Source: Paenibacillus profundus
Lineage (GTDB): Bacteria; Bacillota; Bacilli; Paenibacillales; Paenibacillaceae
Direction of reading: 5' to 3'
NCBI RefSeq assembly: GCF_021369635.1
Contig: NZ_JAJNBZ010000001.1
Coordinates: forward strand, 124,001 to 188,000
Length of the DNA: 64,000 nt
The position numbers and the translations under genes are program-made. The notes beneath the pieces are model-generated. The model was not told where the DNA came from. It was given only the letters and a program-made list of their open reading frames with translations, and made no database searches. Of the stretch, positions 53,736-64,000 are shown one piece after another. The stretch's first letter is position 1; every line of letters begins with the position of its first letter.

Positions 53736-54490
53736 TGCAAATCCGGTTCCGCATGGTCGGATAAATCGATGTGCTCATCCTCTTCAAGTAAAGGGATGCC
53801 TTCACCACTTTCCATATACTGACGGTACTGGCGATTGCGGACGATTGACACATGACGACCAGTAATATCAGTGGCAACGAAGCTTTCGAACGCTTCGACG
53901 CTGCCGTCCAATTCTTCGGATGCTTCGATCATCAGGTGGTCATAGTCGTCTGCATTGCGTTCTTCATGCATCGCTGGTGAATCCGAAGTGCCCCATGCTT
54001 CAACGATTTGCCAAGCATCTTCACCGTCGAAGCCGTTCTGTGTATCAAGCTCATCAAGGCTGGTACGGCCAAAGGGAGGAGTCAAAAATTGCTCTTCCAC
54101 TGGACGCCGATCCGATACGAATGTCTCTGGGCAATGTTCTACGCAATACATTGTCGAAGGTACTGCTTCAAGTCGCTCGTAAGGAATATGTTCGTCGCAT
54201 ACGACGCAAATGCCGTACGTGCCTTTTGTCATCATACCCAATGCGGTCTCAATCCGTTCAAGCAATATTTCATGATGTTCATTCAGCGCGATATCTTTGC
54301 CGCGTTCATACATTTCCGTCGCCACATCGGCGGGATGGTTGTCGATGGTCGACAACTCGCCTGTATTTTCACGCAATGAATGGGACAAGCCATAATGCTC
54401 TCCCTGCTTCAAGCGCTGCTCAAGGTTGGCCTTCGTATCGATTAAGCTTTGCCGTAAGCTTGCTAATTGGTCTGCGGTCAGTTGAGTCAT
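53732..54490 (-). CDS. TraR/DksA zinc-finger protein, YteA sporulation family
   Basis: 252 residues: N-terminal coiled-coil hairpin (LTADQLASLRQSLIDTKANL through LGMMTKGTYG) and a C4 zinc finger formed by CVVC and YCVEHC, as in DksA/TraR, then an acidic C-terminal extension. YteA-like proteins are sigma-K-dependent in B. subtilis by established work; I could not identify such a promoter. Start 54490 follows AAAGGAG at 11 bp. Confidence 0.85.
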   Translation of the reverse strand: MTQLTADQLASLRQSLIDTKANLEQRLKQGEHYGLSHSLRENTGELSTIDNHPADVATEMYERGKDIALNEHHEILLERIETALGMMTKGTYGICVVCDEHIPYERLEAVPSTMYCVEHCPETFVSDRRPVEEQFLTPPFGRTSLDELDTQNGFDGEDAWQIVEAWGTSDSPAMHEERNADDYDHLMIEASEELDGSVEAFESFVATDITGRHVSIVRNRQYRQYMESGEGIPLLEEDEHIDLSDHAEPDLH

Positions 54491-54589
54491 CGTTCGCAAG
54501 ACTCCTTTCGGGTTGACGTAACGCTTACGTATAGAATGTGCGTTTTAGGCAAAAAACTTCATGGTAAATGACACAGAGGTTGGGTTGGA

Positions 54590-54620
54590 TTGGACGGCAT
54601 TTTTCAACCTATGATACAAT
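54590..54620 (+). promoter_or_regulatory. Promoter of lspA
   Basis: TTGGAC (54590-54595), 19-bp spacer ending in TGA, TACAAT (54615-54620), an extended -10. The start codon is 57 bp downstream. Confidence 0.5.
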
Positions 54621-54676
54621 GAGCGAGGCTGGTCTTAGGAAAGAAATACATACGAAAATGAGGTGACAGTAGGGCC

Positions 54677-55183
54677 GTGTGGTACTATATCATTGCTCTA
54701 ATCGTTTTTTTGATTGATCAGGGCACAAAGTGGATAATTGCTACAAAGCTAGAATTATATGAACAAATTTCGGTTATCGGAAATTTCTTTCTCATTACGT
54801 CGCATCGCAACACAGGCGCCGCGTTCAGCATTCTGGAAAATAAGCGCTGGTTTTTTGTTATCGTGACGATAATCGTTGTGGCAGGGATTATTTGGTACAT
54901 GCAGAAGATTAAACATCAAAAGGGCGTCATTTTACCGCTGGGACTAAGTCTCATCTTAGGGGGAGCCGTTGGAAATTTCCTTGACCGCCTTCTGTCGGGA
55001 GAGGTTGTCGATTTTCTGCAGTTCAACTTCGGTTCCTACACCTTCCCCATCTTTAATATTGCGGATACGGGGATTTGTGTCGGAGTTGGCTTCGTTCTGC
55101 TTGATGCTTTACTAACGGTAAAGCATGAGAAGGAGCTTGAAAAGGCACATGGACAAGATGATCCTACGGCCAACAATCGATAG
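54677..55183 (+). CDS. lspA: Lipoprotein signal peptidase LspA
   Basis: Membrane aspartic peptidase that cleaves prolipoproteins before the lipidated cysteine; globomycin target. 168 residues, four helices, with DQGTKWII, HRNTGAAFS, the catalytic aspartates in GNFLDRLLSGEVVDFL and FNIADTGICVGVG. GTG 54677 follows AGGTGA at about 10 bp. Substrates in this window include the ylaJ-like and DUF4349 lipoproteins. Confidence 0.95.
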   Translation: MWYYIIALIVFLIDQGTKWIIATKLELYEQISVIGNFFLITSHRNTGAAFSILENKRWFFVIVTIIVVAGIIWYMQKIKHQKGVILPLGLSLILGGAVGNFLDRLLSGEVVDFLQFNFGSYTFPIFNIADTGICVGVGFVLLDALLTVKHEKELEKAHGQDDPTANNR

Positions 55184-55249
55184 AGCAGACACATAAGATG
55201 CGTGTTCGAAATGCCCTTTTCAGCAACAACATATGGAAGGATAAATGCA

Positions 55250-56212
55250 ATGAGTAATATACAACATGATGCTGGTCACGCCGACAATGAGGATCGGGAG
55301 GTCTTCATATGGACAGTGGAAGCTGAGCATGCTAAAGAACGGATCGATAAATATATTACCGACTCTATAGAGGAAGAAGTATCGCGTTCCCAAGTGCAGT
55401 TGTGGATTCGTGATCATGCGATTCAAGTGAATGGACAGGCGGTAAAGCCAAATTATAAAGTAGTTGAAGGCGATACGATCGAGCTGAAGATGCCGGACCC
55501 GGCTCCCGTCGATATTATCTCGGAAGCGATTCCGCTTGATATTTATTATGAGGATGCCGATGTCATCGTCATTAACAAACCGCGCAGCATGGTTGTGCAT
55601 CCGGCGCCGGGACATACTTCCGGCACGGTAGTCAATGCGCTCATGTACCACTGCAAAGACTTGTCGGGCATTAACGGAGAACTGCGGCCGGGCATCGTGC
55701 ATCGGATCGATAAAGACACTTCAGGATTATTGATGGCGGCAAAGAATGACCGTGCGCATGTTCATCTTGCTGCTCAATTGAAAGAGCATTCGGTCACGCG
55801 CAAATATATGGCATTGGTGCATGGCAACGTTCCGCATGATCAAGGCACAGTCGACGCGCCAATCGGACGTGATTCCTATGATCGCAAAATGTACACGGTC
55901 ACGGAACGCAACAGCAAGCATGCTGTGACGCACTTTAAAGTGCTGGAGAGATTCGGGGATGCGACGTTTGTTGAGCTGCAGCTCGAGACGGGACGAACGC
56001 ATCAAATACGCGTCCATATGAAGTTTATCGGTCATCCGCTCGTAGGTGATCCGATGTACAGCCGCGGTACGCGGGGATTGTCGATGGATGGCCAGGCATT
56101 GCATGCGGCCACGCTCGGATTCGTTCATCCGACTTCCGGTGAGACGCTTGAATTTACAGCTCCTCTGCCTGAGGATATGGAAATGCTGCTGCAATCGATT
56201 CGCAATAGATAG
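55250..56212 (+). CDS. RluD-type 23S rRNA pseudouridine synthase (YlyB)
   Basis: 320 residues: N-terminal S4 domain (RIDKYITDSIEEEVSRSQVQ), then the RluA/RluD catalytic domain with HRIDKDTSGL (catalytic Asp154), LVHGNV and ETGRTHQIRVHM. It follows lspA as ylyB does in B. subtilis. Exact rRNA site is inferred. Start 55250 follows GGAAGGA; the upstream frame contains a possible decayed repeat copy. Confidence 0.9.
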   Translation: MSNIQHDAGHADNEDREVFIWTVEAEHAKERIDKYITDSIEEEVSRSQVQLWIRDHAIQVNGQAVKPNYKVVEGDTIELKMPDPAPVDIISEAIPLDIYYEDADVIVINKPRSMVVHPAPGHTSGTVVNALMYHCKDLSGINGELRPGIVHRIDKDTSGLLMAAKNDRAHVHLAAQLKEHSVTRKYMALVHGNVPHDQGTVDAPIGRDSYDRKMYTVTERNSKHAVTHFKVLERFGDATFVELQLETGRTHQIRVHMKFIGHPLVGDPMYSRGTRGLSMDGQALHAATLGFVHPTSGETLEFTAPLPEDMEMLLQSIRNR

Positions 56213-56389
56213 GTGAAATCATGCAAATAACCCTCATCTCCATTCGTTATATATTGGAATTGTGTGTTTAGTAGTCGTGTAATTAATGCAAATTGTTAAA
56301 TGAATGCTCCATTCCTTTCAATGACGAATTCCAGCATAGTTATAGCAACAAGGATGATCGAATCATTGAGAGAAGGAGCTGCAATAACG

Positions 56390-57643
56390 ATGACAATACA
56401 GCGTTATCAGAACACATATATTCAACACACCTTTGCAGAGCGCATTGGTGGAGCAAATTACGGCAAAGACACGAACATTTACAAATTCGAAAAAATAAAA
56501 CGTGCGAAAGCAGCCGCTAAACAAGCGTATCCCGAAATTGAATTGATTGATATGGGAGTAGGCGAGCCGGACGAGATGGCCGATGCTGGCATTGTGGCGA
56601 TGCTGGCTGAAGAAGCAGGGAAGCCGGAGAACCGCGGCTATGCCGATAACGGAATTCCTGAATTTAAAATGGCGGCGGTTGAATATTTGCGCACTGTGTT
56701 CGGGGTGCAGGACATTGATCCCGAGACGGAAGTACTTCATTCCATCGGCACGAAGCCAGCGCTGGCTATGCTTCCGTCCTGCTTCATCAATCCGGGAGAC
56801 GTAACCATTATGACGGTTCCGGGATATCCAGTGATGGGCACGCATACGAAGTATTTGGGTGGAGAAGTATATAACATTCCGTTGACGAAGGAACAGCAAT
56901 TTCTGCCCGATTTGGATCGGATTCCGCAGGACATCTGCCGCCGAGCCAAGCTGCTTTATTTGAACTATCCGAACAATCCGACAGGTGCGGCGGCCACGAT
57001 CGAATTTTTCGAGAAAGCGATCGCGTGGGCGAAGCACCATGAAGTCATTATCGTTCACGATGCACCCTATGCCGCATTGACATTCGATGGGGCCAAGCCA
57101 TTCAGTTTCCTGAGCGTACCTGGTGCAAAAGATGTGGGCGTTGAGCTTCACTCCCTGTCGAAGTCTTATAATATGACGGGCTGGCGCATTGGCTTTATTG
57201 CGGGTAATCCGCTTATCGTCAAAGCATTTGGCGATGTGAAGGACAACAACGATTCGGGACAGTTTATCGCCATTCAGAAGGCAGCGGCATATGGGCTTTC
57301 GCATCCGGAAATTACAGAAAAGATTGCGAACAAATATTCACGCCGTCACGAACTGCTCGTATCGGCTTTGAATGAGGCGGGATTCCGTGCCGAGAAGCCG
57401 AAAGGATCTTTCTTCTTATATGTGGAGGCGCCAAAAGCGATACAGAACGGACCCCAGTTTGCAACGGCAGAAGATTTTTCCCAATATCTGATCCGGGAGA
57501 AGTTGATTTCCACGGTTCCTTGGGATGATGCGGGCCGCTTTATTCGATTCTCGGTTACGTTCCAAGCCGATGGTGAAGCGGATGAATGCCGTGTCATTGC
57601 GGAGTTGAAGCGTAGGCTGACAGATGTGGAATATATTTTCTAA
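56390..57643 (+). CDS. dapL: PLP aminotransferase, probable LL-diaminopimelate aminotransferase
   Basis: Class I/II fold aminotransferase of 417 residues. The N-terminal TFAERIGGANYGKDTNIYKF and GVGEPDEMAD, then YADNGIPEFKMAAVEYL, YPNNPTGAAAT, and the PLP lysine in HSLSKSYNMTGWR (Lys258) resemble DapL, which makes LL-DAP directly from tetrahydrodipicolinate. That would feed the meso-DAP used by MurE. Alternative: a broad-range aminotransferase. Start 56390 follows GAAGGAG; the upstream frame from 56300 has no site. Confidence 0.7.
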   Translation: MTIQRYQNTYIQHTFAERIGGANYGKDTNIYKFEKIKRAKAAAKQAYPEIELIDMGVGEPDEMADAGIVAMLAEEAGKPENRGYADNGIPEFKMAAVEYLRTVFGVQDIDPETEVLHSIGTKPALAMLPSCFINPGDVTIMTVPGYPVMGTHTKYLGGEVYNIPLTKEQQFLPDLDRIPQDICRRAKLLYLNYPNNPTGAAATIEFFEKAIAWAKHHEVIIVHDAPYAALTFDGAKPFSFLSVPGAKDVGVELHSLSKSYNMTGWRIGFIAGNPLIVKAFGDVKDNNDSGQFIAIQKAAAYGLSHPEITEKIANKYSRRHELLVSALNEAGFRAEKPKGSFFLYVEAPKAIQNGPQFATAEDFSQYLIREKLISTVPWDDAGRFIRFSVTFQADGEADECRVIAELKRRLTDVEYIF

Positions 57644-57653
57644 TTCACTCTGC

Positions 57654-57682
57654 TTGACAGGATGCAGGGGAAGTGGGATAAT
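57654..57682 (+). promoter_or_regulatory. Sigma-A promoter of the pyr operon
   Basis: TTGACA (57654-57659), 17-bp spacer, GATAAT (57677-57682). It begins 11 bp after the aminotransferase stop. Confidence 0.88.
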
Positions 57683-57710
57683 CCTGTTAAATGAATATTG
57701 AACCTTTAAA

Positions 57711-57914
57711 TCAGTCCCGAGAGGCTGGCAAGGTAACGCTCATTGCGAGAAAGGACTCGTGAAGGGTGAAGGTCTTCAAGTGCAATCACTAACTACCAGA
57801 GAGTGGGAAGTGATTGAAGCTGCGGAAGGTCTTCTCACGCCCTGGTCACGCCGTGTCCTTTCATGCTCACTTATGAAGCATACAACTCCTTGCCTGCGGG
57901 CAAGGAGTTTTTTT
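57711..57914 (+). promoter_or_regulatory. PyrR attenuator leader
   Basis: The PyrR-binding hairpin sequence CAGTCCCGAGAGGCTGGCAA lies at 57712-57731. A long-range pairing CAATCACT/AGTGATTG forms the antiterminator region. The terminator is ACTCCTTGCC (57885-57894), loop TGCG, GGCAAGGAGT (57899-57908), T6. UMP-bound PyrR favours termination. Confidence 0.9.
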
Positions 57915-57938
57915 GTGCGATTAACCGCAAACACTTAA

Positions 57939-58585
<647 letters not shown>

Positions 58586-58590
58586 CAGCA

Positions 58591-59502
58591 ATGGCAATGG
58601 TACAAATGGACCGTACGGTGAAGGAACGCAGCTTGCTCGGACTCAAGGATCTTAGCAAGCAAGAGATTGAATCGATTCTGGATCGCGCCGCTTACTGGGA
58701 GCAGCAGCCCATTAAGGTGAACGATGTTCTCCGACATAAATTTGTTGCAAACATGTTCTTCGAGAACAGCACCCGCACCCGTTGTTCGTTCGAAGTGGCC
58801 GAGAAGCGGCTTGGTGCAGAAGTGATTAACTTCACGGCTGCGGCTTCCAGCGTAGAGAAAGGCGAATCCATCTATGACACGGTTCGCACGTTGGAATCAA
58901 TGGGGATGGATGCAGGAGTGATTCGCCTAAAGCCGGTAGGTCTCTTGGAACAAATTGCGGAGCGCGTCAAAATGCCGCTAGTTAATGCAGGGGACGGTAT
59001 CAACGAGCATCCGACTCAGGCTCTGCTCGATATATATACAATAAGAAAGCATTTCGGACAGTTGAGCGGCCTTAACGTAGCGATAGTCGGAGACGTCGAG
59101 CACAGTCGTGTTGCACGCTCCAATCTATGGGCGCTGCGCAAGTTCGGGGCACAGGTCAGCTTCTGCGCTCCAGACAATATGCGCACACATGATTTGGATG
59201 TGCCATATGTCACCATGAATGAGGCGCTGCAAGCCGATGTCGTCATGATGCTGCGAGTTCAATTGGAACGTCACGAATCGAATATGTTGAGCTCGGCGGA
59301 GCAATACCGGTCCGGTTACGGGCTAACACTTGAACGCGTTGCACAGATGAAATCCCATGCCATTATCATGCATCCTGCCCCGGTTAACCGCAACGTCGAA
59401 ATTGACGATAGTGTCGTCGAATGTGAACAGTCGCGTATTTTCGACCAAATGGCAAATGGTGTGCCTATACGAATGGCGGTTCTAGAACGGGCCATGACTT
59501 AA
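58591..59502 (+). CDS. pyrB: Aspartate carbamoyltransferase
   Basis: Condenses carbamoyl phosphate with aspartate. 303 residues: carbamoyl-phosphate site FFENSTRTRCSFE, VIRLKPVGLLEQ, NAGDGINEHPTQALLDIYT, and the aspartate-binding MLRVQLERHE. It follows pyrR by 5 bp. B. subtilis has the permease gene pyrP between pyrR and pyrB; here there is none. Confidence 0.96.
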   Translation: MAMVQMDRTVKERSLLGLKDLSKQEIESILDRAAYWEQQPIKVNDVLRHKFVANMFFENSTRTRCSFEVAEKRLGAEVINFTAAASSVEKGESIYDTVRTLESMGMDAGVIRLKPVGLLEQIAERVKMPLVNAGDGINEHPTQALLDIYTIRKHFGQLSGLNVAIVGDVEHSRVARSNLWALRKFGAQVSFCAPDNMRTHDLDVPYVTMNEALQADVVMMLRVQLERHESNMLSSAEQYRSGYGLTLERVAQMKSHAIIMHPAPVNRNVEIDDSVVECEQSRIFDQMANGVPIRMAVLERAMT

Positions 59503-59603
59503 TTATAGTGAGAGTTCTGAACAACCAAACTTCTTCATGTAGAGGGAAGTCAATATCCGATAGAGAACGGAACAGCACGCATGATGAGAGGAGACAATAA
59601 TCG

Positions 59604-60878
59604 ATGCTAGTTATTACAAACGCAACGGTGCTTACTAATGAAGGAAAATTGAAATCCGCACACATTTGGATTGAGGACGGGGTCATCCGCAGGTTGACGG
59701 ATACGGAGGAGCCAATTCCTGCACATGCCGAAGTTCAAGATGCTGCTGGAAAGTTCGTATCGCCTGGTTTTATCGACATGCACGTTCATCTGCGTGAGCC
59801 TGGGTTTGAACATAAAGAAACGATAGCGACAGGAACACGCTCGGCAGCGAAGGGTGGATTCACCACAATCGCCTGTATGCCGAATACGCGTCCGGTCATC
59901 GATACTCCGGAAACGGTGCAGCTTATATTGGAAAAGGCGGAACAGGAAGGCACAGTAAAGGTACTGCCTTACGGTTCCATTACGAAGAACGAGCTCGGAC
60001 GCGAGCTGACGGATTTCGTAGCTCTGAAGCAAGCTGGCGTAATTGGGTTCACGGATGATGGTGTCGGCGTGCAAAACGCTCAGATGATGAAGGACGCGAT
60101 GAAATGGGCCAAAGAGCTCGATATGCCGGTCATTGCACACTGCGAAGATGATTCGCTAGTCACAGGAGCTGCGGTGACAGACGGTGAGTTCGCCCGCAAG
60201 CACGGACTGAAGGGAATTCCGAACGAATCGGAAGCGATTCATGTCGGTCGCGATATTTTGCTCTCGGAAGCGACAGGCGTGCACTACCATGTGTGTCACG
60301 TCAGTACGGAGCAGTCGATTCGCCTTATCCGTCAAGCGAAGCAGTTCGGCATTCGGGTAACTGCCGAGGTATGCCCGCATCACCTGCTGCTGTCTGATGA
60401 AGATATTCCGGGGATGGATGCAAATTGGAAGATGAATCCGCCGCTTCGTACCCCGCGAGACGTTGCAGCATGCATCGAAGCGCTCGAAGACGGAACTATC
60501 GATATACTCGTAACCGACCATGCGCCGCATAGTGAAGAAGAGAAGGCAAAAGGAATGAACTTGGCTCCATTCGGCATCGTCGGATTGGAAACGGCGTTCC
60601 CGCTGCTGTACACGAAATTCGTCGCCACGGGCAAGTGGCCGCTAGACTTGCTGGTGAAGCGGATGACGGCCGATCCAGCCAAAGTCTTCGGTTTACCGAC
60701 AGGCCGCTTGGAGGAAGGCGCGCCGGCAGACTTAACAGTCATAGACTTGGAGACCGAATATGAAGTGGACCCGAGCACCTTTTTAACGAAGGGCCGCAAC
60801 ACGCCGTTTACCGGCTGGAAGCTGAAAGGCTGGCCGGTGATGACGCTGGTAGATGGACGGGTTGTCTGGAGCAAATAA
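59604..60878 (+). CDS. pyrC: Dihydroorotase
   Basis: Zinc amidohydrolase closing carbamoyl-aspartate to dihydroorotate. 424 residues: metal ligands in DMHVHLREPG, GGFTTIACMPNT, HCEDDSLV, AEVCPHHLLLSD, and VTDHAPHSEEEKA. The type with a loop Asp in place of a carboxylated Lys is usual for Firmicutes. The 101-bp gap before it shows no PyrR site. Confidence 0.96.
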   Translation: MLVITNATVLTNEGKLKSAHIWIEDGVIRRLTDTEEPIPAHAEVQDAAGKFVSPGFIDMHVHLREPGFEHKETIATGTRSAAKGGFTTIACMPNTRPVIDTPETVQLILEKAEQEGTVKVLPYGSITKNELGRELTDFVALKQAGVIGFTDDGVGVQNAQMMKDAMKWAKELDMPVIAHCEDDSLVTGAAVTDGEFARKHGLKGIPNESEAIHVGRDILLSEATGVHYHVCHVSTEQSIRLIRQAKQFGIRVTAEVCPHHLLLSDEDIPGMDANWKMNPPLRTPRDVAACIEALEDGTIDILVTDHAPHSEEEKAKGMNLAPFGIVGLETAFPLLYTKFVATGKWPLDLLVKRMTADPAKVFGLPTGRLEEGAPADLTVIDLETEYEVDPSTFLTKGRNTPFTGWKLKGWPVMTLVDGRVVWSK

Positions 60879-60970
60879 CCGATAGAACGGAAACAAACAT
60901 AGATGATTTCGGATAGCTGATAGAATCGTCCTGTAAGGACAAGAGACAGAGAGAGCGAGGAGTGACGAAC

Positions 60971-62101
60971 ATGCAAGCAAGATTGTTGTTGGAAGACGGT
61001 ACCCTATTTACAGGCGCTGCGTTCGGGGCGGATGGTGAATCTGCCGGAGAGGTCGTATTCAATACTGGGATTACAGGTTATCAAGAGGTGCTGTCCGACC
61101 CGTCTTACTGCGGACAAATCGTGACTATGACATACCCGCTTATCGGGAATTACGGCATTACGCGTGATGACTTCGAGGCGATTCGCCCTTACGTGCATGG
61201 CTTTGTCGTGCGCCGTCACGAAGTTACGCCTAGCAATTGGCGTGCGGAATATACGGTGGACCGCCTGCTGAAAGAGTACGGCATCGTCGGCATTAGCGGT
61301 ATTGACACACGCATGCTGACGCGCAAGCTGCGCCACTTCGGAACGATGAAGGGGATTCTGACCACAGGCAGCCAGCCGGTAGATGAGCTGAAGGAAATGC
61401 TTGGCGTCACTGAATTAATGCGTGACCAAGTGGCTCGCACCTCGACGAAGCAATTGTTCTCCAGTCCTGGCGATAAAGAACGGATTGTGCTGGTTGACTT
61501 CGGAGCGAAGAGCGGTATTTTGCGCGAATTAACGAAGCGCGGCTGCGATGTCGTCGTCGTGCCACACGATACGACGGCAGAAGAAATTCGCCGCCTCCGT
61601 CCAGACGGCATCCAATTGTCGAACGGGCCTGGGGACCCGAAGGATGTGCCTCACGCTGTGAACATGATTCAGGAGCTGCTCGGAGAGATTCCTATTTTCG
61701 GCATCTGTTTGGGCCATCAGCTCTTCGCGCTCGCTTGCGGCGCGGATACGGGCAAGCTGAAGTTCGGTCATCGCGGCGGCAACCACCCGGTTAAAGAATT
61801 GGCGACGAACCGTTGCTATATTACATCTCAGAACCATGGCTACACGGTAGTAGAAGAGTCGGTTCAAGGTACCGACTTGGTCGTGACGCACATCAACAAC
61901 AACGACAAGACAATCGAAGGCTTGAAGCATGCGAACATGCCTGCGTTTTCGGTGCAATACCATCCGGAGGCTGCTCCGGGGCCGTATGACAGCAGCTATT
62001 TGTTCGATGATTTTATAGAAATGATTCGTGAGCACAAACATAACCAACCACAAGTTTCGCGCCAAGCGGAGCTCGTAGCACAGCTGAAAGGGGAACTATA
62101 A
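60971..62101 (+). CDS. carA: Carbamoyl-phosphate synthase small (glutaminase) subunit
   Basis: Releases ammonia from glutamine for CarB. 376 residues: N-terminal [21 protein letters not shown] domain, then the class I amidotransferase domain with [13 protein letters not shown] (Cys246) and the His-Glu pair in YHPEAAPGP. Location in the PyrR-controlled operon marks it as the pyrimidine form (pyrAA). AGGAG precedes ATG 60971. Confidence 0.95.
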   Translation: MQARLLLEDGTLFTGAAFGADGESAGEVVFNTGITGYQEVLSDPSYCGQIVTMTYPLIGNYGITRDDFEAIRPYVHGFVVRRHEVTPSNWRAEYTVDRLLKEYGIVGISGIDTRMLTRKLRHFGTMKGILTTGSQPVDELKEMLGVTELMRDQVARTSTKQLFSSPGDKERIVLVDFGAKSGILRELTKRGCDVVVVPHDTTAEEIRRLRPDGIQLSNGPGDPKDVPHAVNMIQELLGEIPIFGICLGHQLFALACGADTGKLKFGHRGGNHPVKELATNRCYITSQNHGYTVVEESVQGTDLVVTHINNNDKTIEGLKHANMPAFSVQYHPEAAPGPYDSSYLFDDFIEMIREHKHNQPQVSRQAELVAQLKGEL

Positions 62102-62102
62102 T

Positions 62103-64000
62103 ATGCCTAAAAATAAAGACCTCAAGAAAATTCTTGTTATCGGTTCGGGTCCGATTGTCATCGGTCAGGCAGCGGAATTCGACTATGCGGGAACGCAAGC
62201 CTGCCAAGCATTGAAAGAAGAAGGCATGGAAGTTGTTCTCATTAACAGCAACCCGGCTACGATTATGACAGATACGAACATGGCGGATAAGGTGTACATC
62301 GAACCGATTACGCTCGAATTCGTCACGCAAATTATACGTCAAGAGCGTCCAGATGGCTTGTTGCCGACACTAGGCGGTCAGACAGGCTTGAACATGGCGG
62401 TCGAATTAGCACGCGCTGGTGTGCTGGAGCAGGAAAATGTGCGCTTGCTCGGAACGCAGCTTGATGCGATTGAACGTGCGGAAGACCGCGACTTGTTCCG
62501 TGAGCTTATGCGTGAGCTAGAGCAGCCGGTACCGCAGAGCACGATTGTGAACTCGGTGCAGGAGGCCGTTGATTTCGCGAATGAGATTGGCTATCCGATT
62601 ATTGTCCGTCCAGCTTATACGCTTGGCGGTACAGGCGGCGGTATTTGCGACAATGAAGAGGAACTGCTCGAGACGGTAGCATCCGGTATTCGCTACAGCC
62701 CGATTGGACAATGCTTGATTGAGAAGAGCATTGCTGGTATGAAAGAAGTGGAATACGAAGTGATGCGCGATGCAAATGACAACTGTATTGTCGTATGCAA
62801 CATGGAGAATTTTGACCCGGTCGGCGTTCATACGGGTGACAGTATTGTCGTCGCTCCAAGCCAAACGCTGTCTGACCGCGAGTACCAAATGCTGCGCTCC
62901 GCGTCGCTCAAAATTATTCGCGCCTTGAATATTGAAGGCGGATGTAACGTACAGTTCGCGCTCGACCCGTTCAGCTATCAATACTATGTCATCGAAGTGA
63001 ATCCGCGTGTGAGCCGGTCATCGGCCCTCGCATCGAAAGCGACAGGCTATCCAATTGCGAAGATGGCGGCCAAAATTGCGATTGGTTATACACTGGACGA
63101 ACTCGTGAACCCGGTAACGGGACAAACGTATGCCTGCTTTGAGCCGACGCTCGACTACATCGTATCGAAGATTCCACGTTGGCCGTTCGATAAATTTATG
63201 CAAGCGAACCGTAAGCTCGGCACGCAAATGAAAGCGACGGGCGAAGTGATGGCTATCGGCCGCACGTTCGAAGAGTCGATGCACAAAGCGATTCGTTCGC
63301 TCGAAATCGGTACGCACCGCCTGTACTTGAAAGATACGGAACAGCTTGACGAAGCAACGCTGCAAGCGCGCTTGAAGGCGCCGGATGACGAGCGCTTGTT
63401 CTTGCTCGCCGAAGCGTACCGCCGCGGCTATTCACTGCAGCAGCTGCAGGACTTGACGAAGATCGATTGGTGGTTCCTCGACAAGATTGAGGTTATGGTC
63501 AAATTCGAAGACGCTATCCGCGCTGACGAGACGCTGTCGACAGAGACGCTCTATGAAGCGAAGCGCATGGGCTTCACCGACCGCGCCATTGCAGAGCTGC
63601 GCAGTGAAGCGCATCCTGGCGGGGCGTACACGAAGGAAGAAGAAGTACGCCAATTCCGCAAGCAGCAAGGCTTTGAGCCGGTATATAAAATGGTTGATAC
63701 ATGTGCGGCGGAATTCGAAGCGACGACGCCATACTACTATTCGACCTACGAGACCGAAAATGAAGTGATTGAATCCACTAAAGAAAAAGTTATCGTGCTT
63801 GGTTCCGGCCCAATCCGCATCGGTCAAGGTATCGAATTCGACTACTCGACCGTACATGCGGTATGGGCGATTCAAGACGCTGGTTACGAAGCGGTCATCA
63901 TTAACAACAACCCGGAAACGGTATCGACCGATTTCAACACATCCGACCGCTTGTACTTCGAACCGCTCTTCTTCGAAGACGTCATGAATGTCATCGAGCA
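62103..64000 (+). CDS. carB: Carbamoyl-phosphate synthase large subunit (3' end outside window)
   Basis: ATG 62103 lies one base after the carA stop, and the frame is open to the window edge (632 codons plus two bases; the family is about 1070). Seen: [20 protein letters not shown], the first ATP-grasp domain with [25 protein letters not shown] and [20 protein letters not shown], the oligomerisation domain, and the start of the second half [18 protein letters not shown]. Confidence 0.95.
   Translation, partial: MPKNKDLKKILVIGSGPIVIGQAAEFDYAGTQACQALKEEGMEVVLINSNPATIMTDTNMADKVYIEPITLEFVTQIIRQERPDGLLPTLGGQTGLNMAVELARAGVLEQENVRLLGTQLDAIERAEDRDLFRELMRELEQPVPQSTIVNSVQEAVDFANEIGYPIIVRPAYTLGGTGGGICDNEEELLETVASGIRYSPIGQCLIEKSIAGMKEVEYEVMRDANDNCIVVCNMENFDPVGVHTGDSIVVAPSQTLSDREYQMLRSASLKIIRALNIEGGCNVQFALDPFSYQYYVIEVNPRVSRSSALASKATGYPIAKMAAKIAIGYTLDELVNPVTGQTYACFEPTLDYIVSKIPRWPFDKFMQANRKLGTQMKATGEVMAIGRTFEESMHKAIRSLEIGTHRLYLKDTEQLDEATLQARLKAPDDERLFLLAEAYRRGYSLQQLQDLTKIDWWFLDKIEVMVKFEDAIRADETLSTETLYEAKRMGFTDRAIAELRSEAHPGGAYTKEEEVRQFRKQQGFEPVYKMVDTCAAEFEATTPYYYSTYETENEVIESTKEKVIVLGSGPIRIGQGIEFDYSTVHAVWAIQDAGYEAVIINNNPETVSTDFNTSDRLYFEPLFFEDVMNVIE

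Noticed and set aside
55202-55249. Twelfth repeat copy before the rluD-type gene
   Set aside because: GTGTTCGAAATGCCC and AGCAACAAC resemble the arms but too many positions differ to list it as a copy.
56363-57304. 313-codon frame antisense to the aminotransferase gene
   Set aside because: Opposite a conserved PLP enzyme, no motifs and no initiation site.
59503-60970. Extra PyrR-binding sites in the pyrB-pyrC and pyrC-carA gaps
   Set aside because: Neither gap contains the GAGAGGCT core or a terminator pair; only simple short inverted repeats were seen.

Overview
The window is chromosomal DNA of a spore-forming, Gram-positive bacterium of the Bacillales, most likely a Paenibacillus or close relative. 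The evidence is gene content and order: a cysteine desulfurase-thiI pair, a typA/ylaH/ylaJ/ylaK-like block, the mraZ-to-ftsZ division and cell-wall cluster with sporulation members (spoVD, a spoVE-type SEDS gene), spoIIGA-sigE-sigG, the ylmC-to-divIVA block, a T-box-controlled ileS, lspA, and a PyrR-attenuated pyr operon. MurE carries the DNPR signature of meso-diaminopimelate addition, BshC indicates bacillithiol, and base composition looks near 50 % GC. Almost every gene runs on the + strand; only four (ylaJ-like, a secreted coiled-coil protein, yqgY-like, yteA-like) are on the - strand. I see no tRNA, rRNA, insertion sequence, prophage or CRISPR array. The window cuts a gene at each edge: the cysteine desulfurase at 1 and carB at 64000.

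Layout. 1-6.6 kb: sulfur transfer to tRNA (desulfurase, thiI), a TerC-type membrane protein, a small membrane protein, typA, a YlaH-like protein and an unknown gene. 6.6-15 kb: an LCP glycopolymer transferase, a PPOX-fold protein, a spore lipoprotein, PIN-PhoH ATPase, an orphan solute-binding-like protein, a secreted coiled-coil protein, a MidA-type methyltransferase and a DUF2626 protein. 15-22 kb: rsfA-like regulator, PanE-like reductase, DUF3397 protein, bshC, S-adenosylhomocysteinase and a DUF4349 lipoprotein. 22-42 kb: mraZ, rsmH, ftsL, pbpB, spoVD, murE, murF, mraY, murD, spoVE, murG // murB, murA, divIB // ftsA, ftsZ. The // marks are breaks with intergenic DNA. 42-45 kb: spoIIGA-sigE and sigG. 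45-49.4 kb: ylmC, pgeF, ylmE, sepF, ylmG, a new 36-codon ORF, ylmH, divIVA. 49.4-57.6 kb: T-box plus ileS, DUF5665 protein, yteA-like, lspA, rluD-type synthase, an LL-DAP-type aminotransferase. 57.6-64 kb: pyr leader, pyrR, pyrB, pyrC, carA, carB.

How it fits together: most of the window makes peptidoglycan precursors (MurA-MurG, MraY), polymerises and crosslinks them at the septum (SEDS protein, PbpB, FtsL, DivIB), places the septum (FtsA, FtsZ, SepF, DivIVA) and redirects this machinery for sporulation (SpoVD, SpoVE, SpoIIGA, SigE, SigG, RsfA). Visible control elements match these roles: 10-bp-periodic MraZ boxes before mraZ, a long-spacer Spo0A-type promoter before spoIIGA, sigma-G- and sigma-E-like promoters, a tRNA-Ile T-box and a PyrR attenuator.

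The most unusual feature is a dispersed intergenic repeat family with at least eleven copies in 64 kb, in both orientations. Its ends are inverted repeats of the type GTTCAAAAAG...CTTTTTGAAC. Forms range from about 170 bp to two-arm hairpins of 35-55 bp, usually beside a stop codon. Other points for a second look are a hairpin that buries the terC ribosome binding site, the 36-codon ORF coupled to ylmG, a type-2-like IleRS under T-box control, and a cluster of TTG start codons in division genes.
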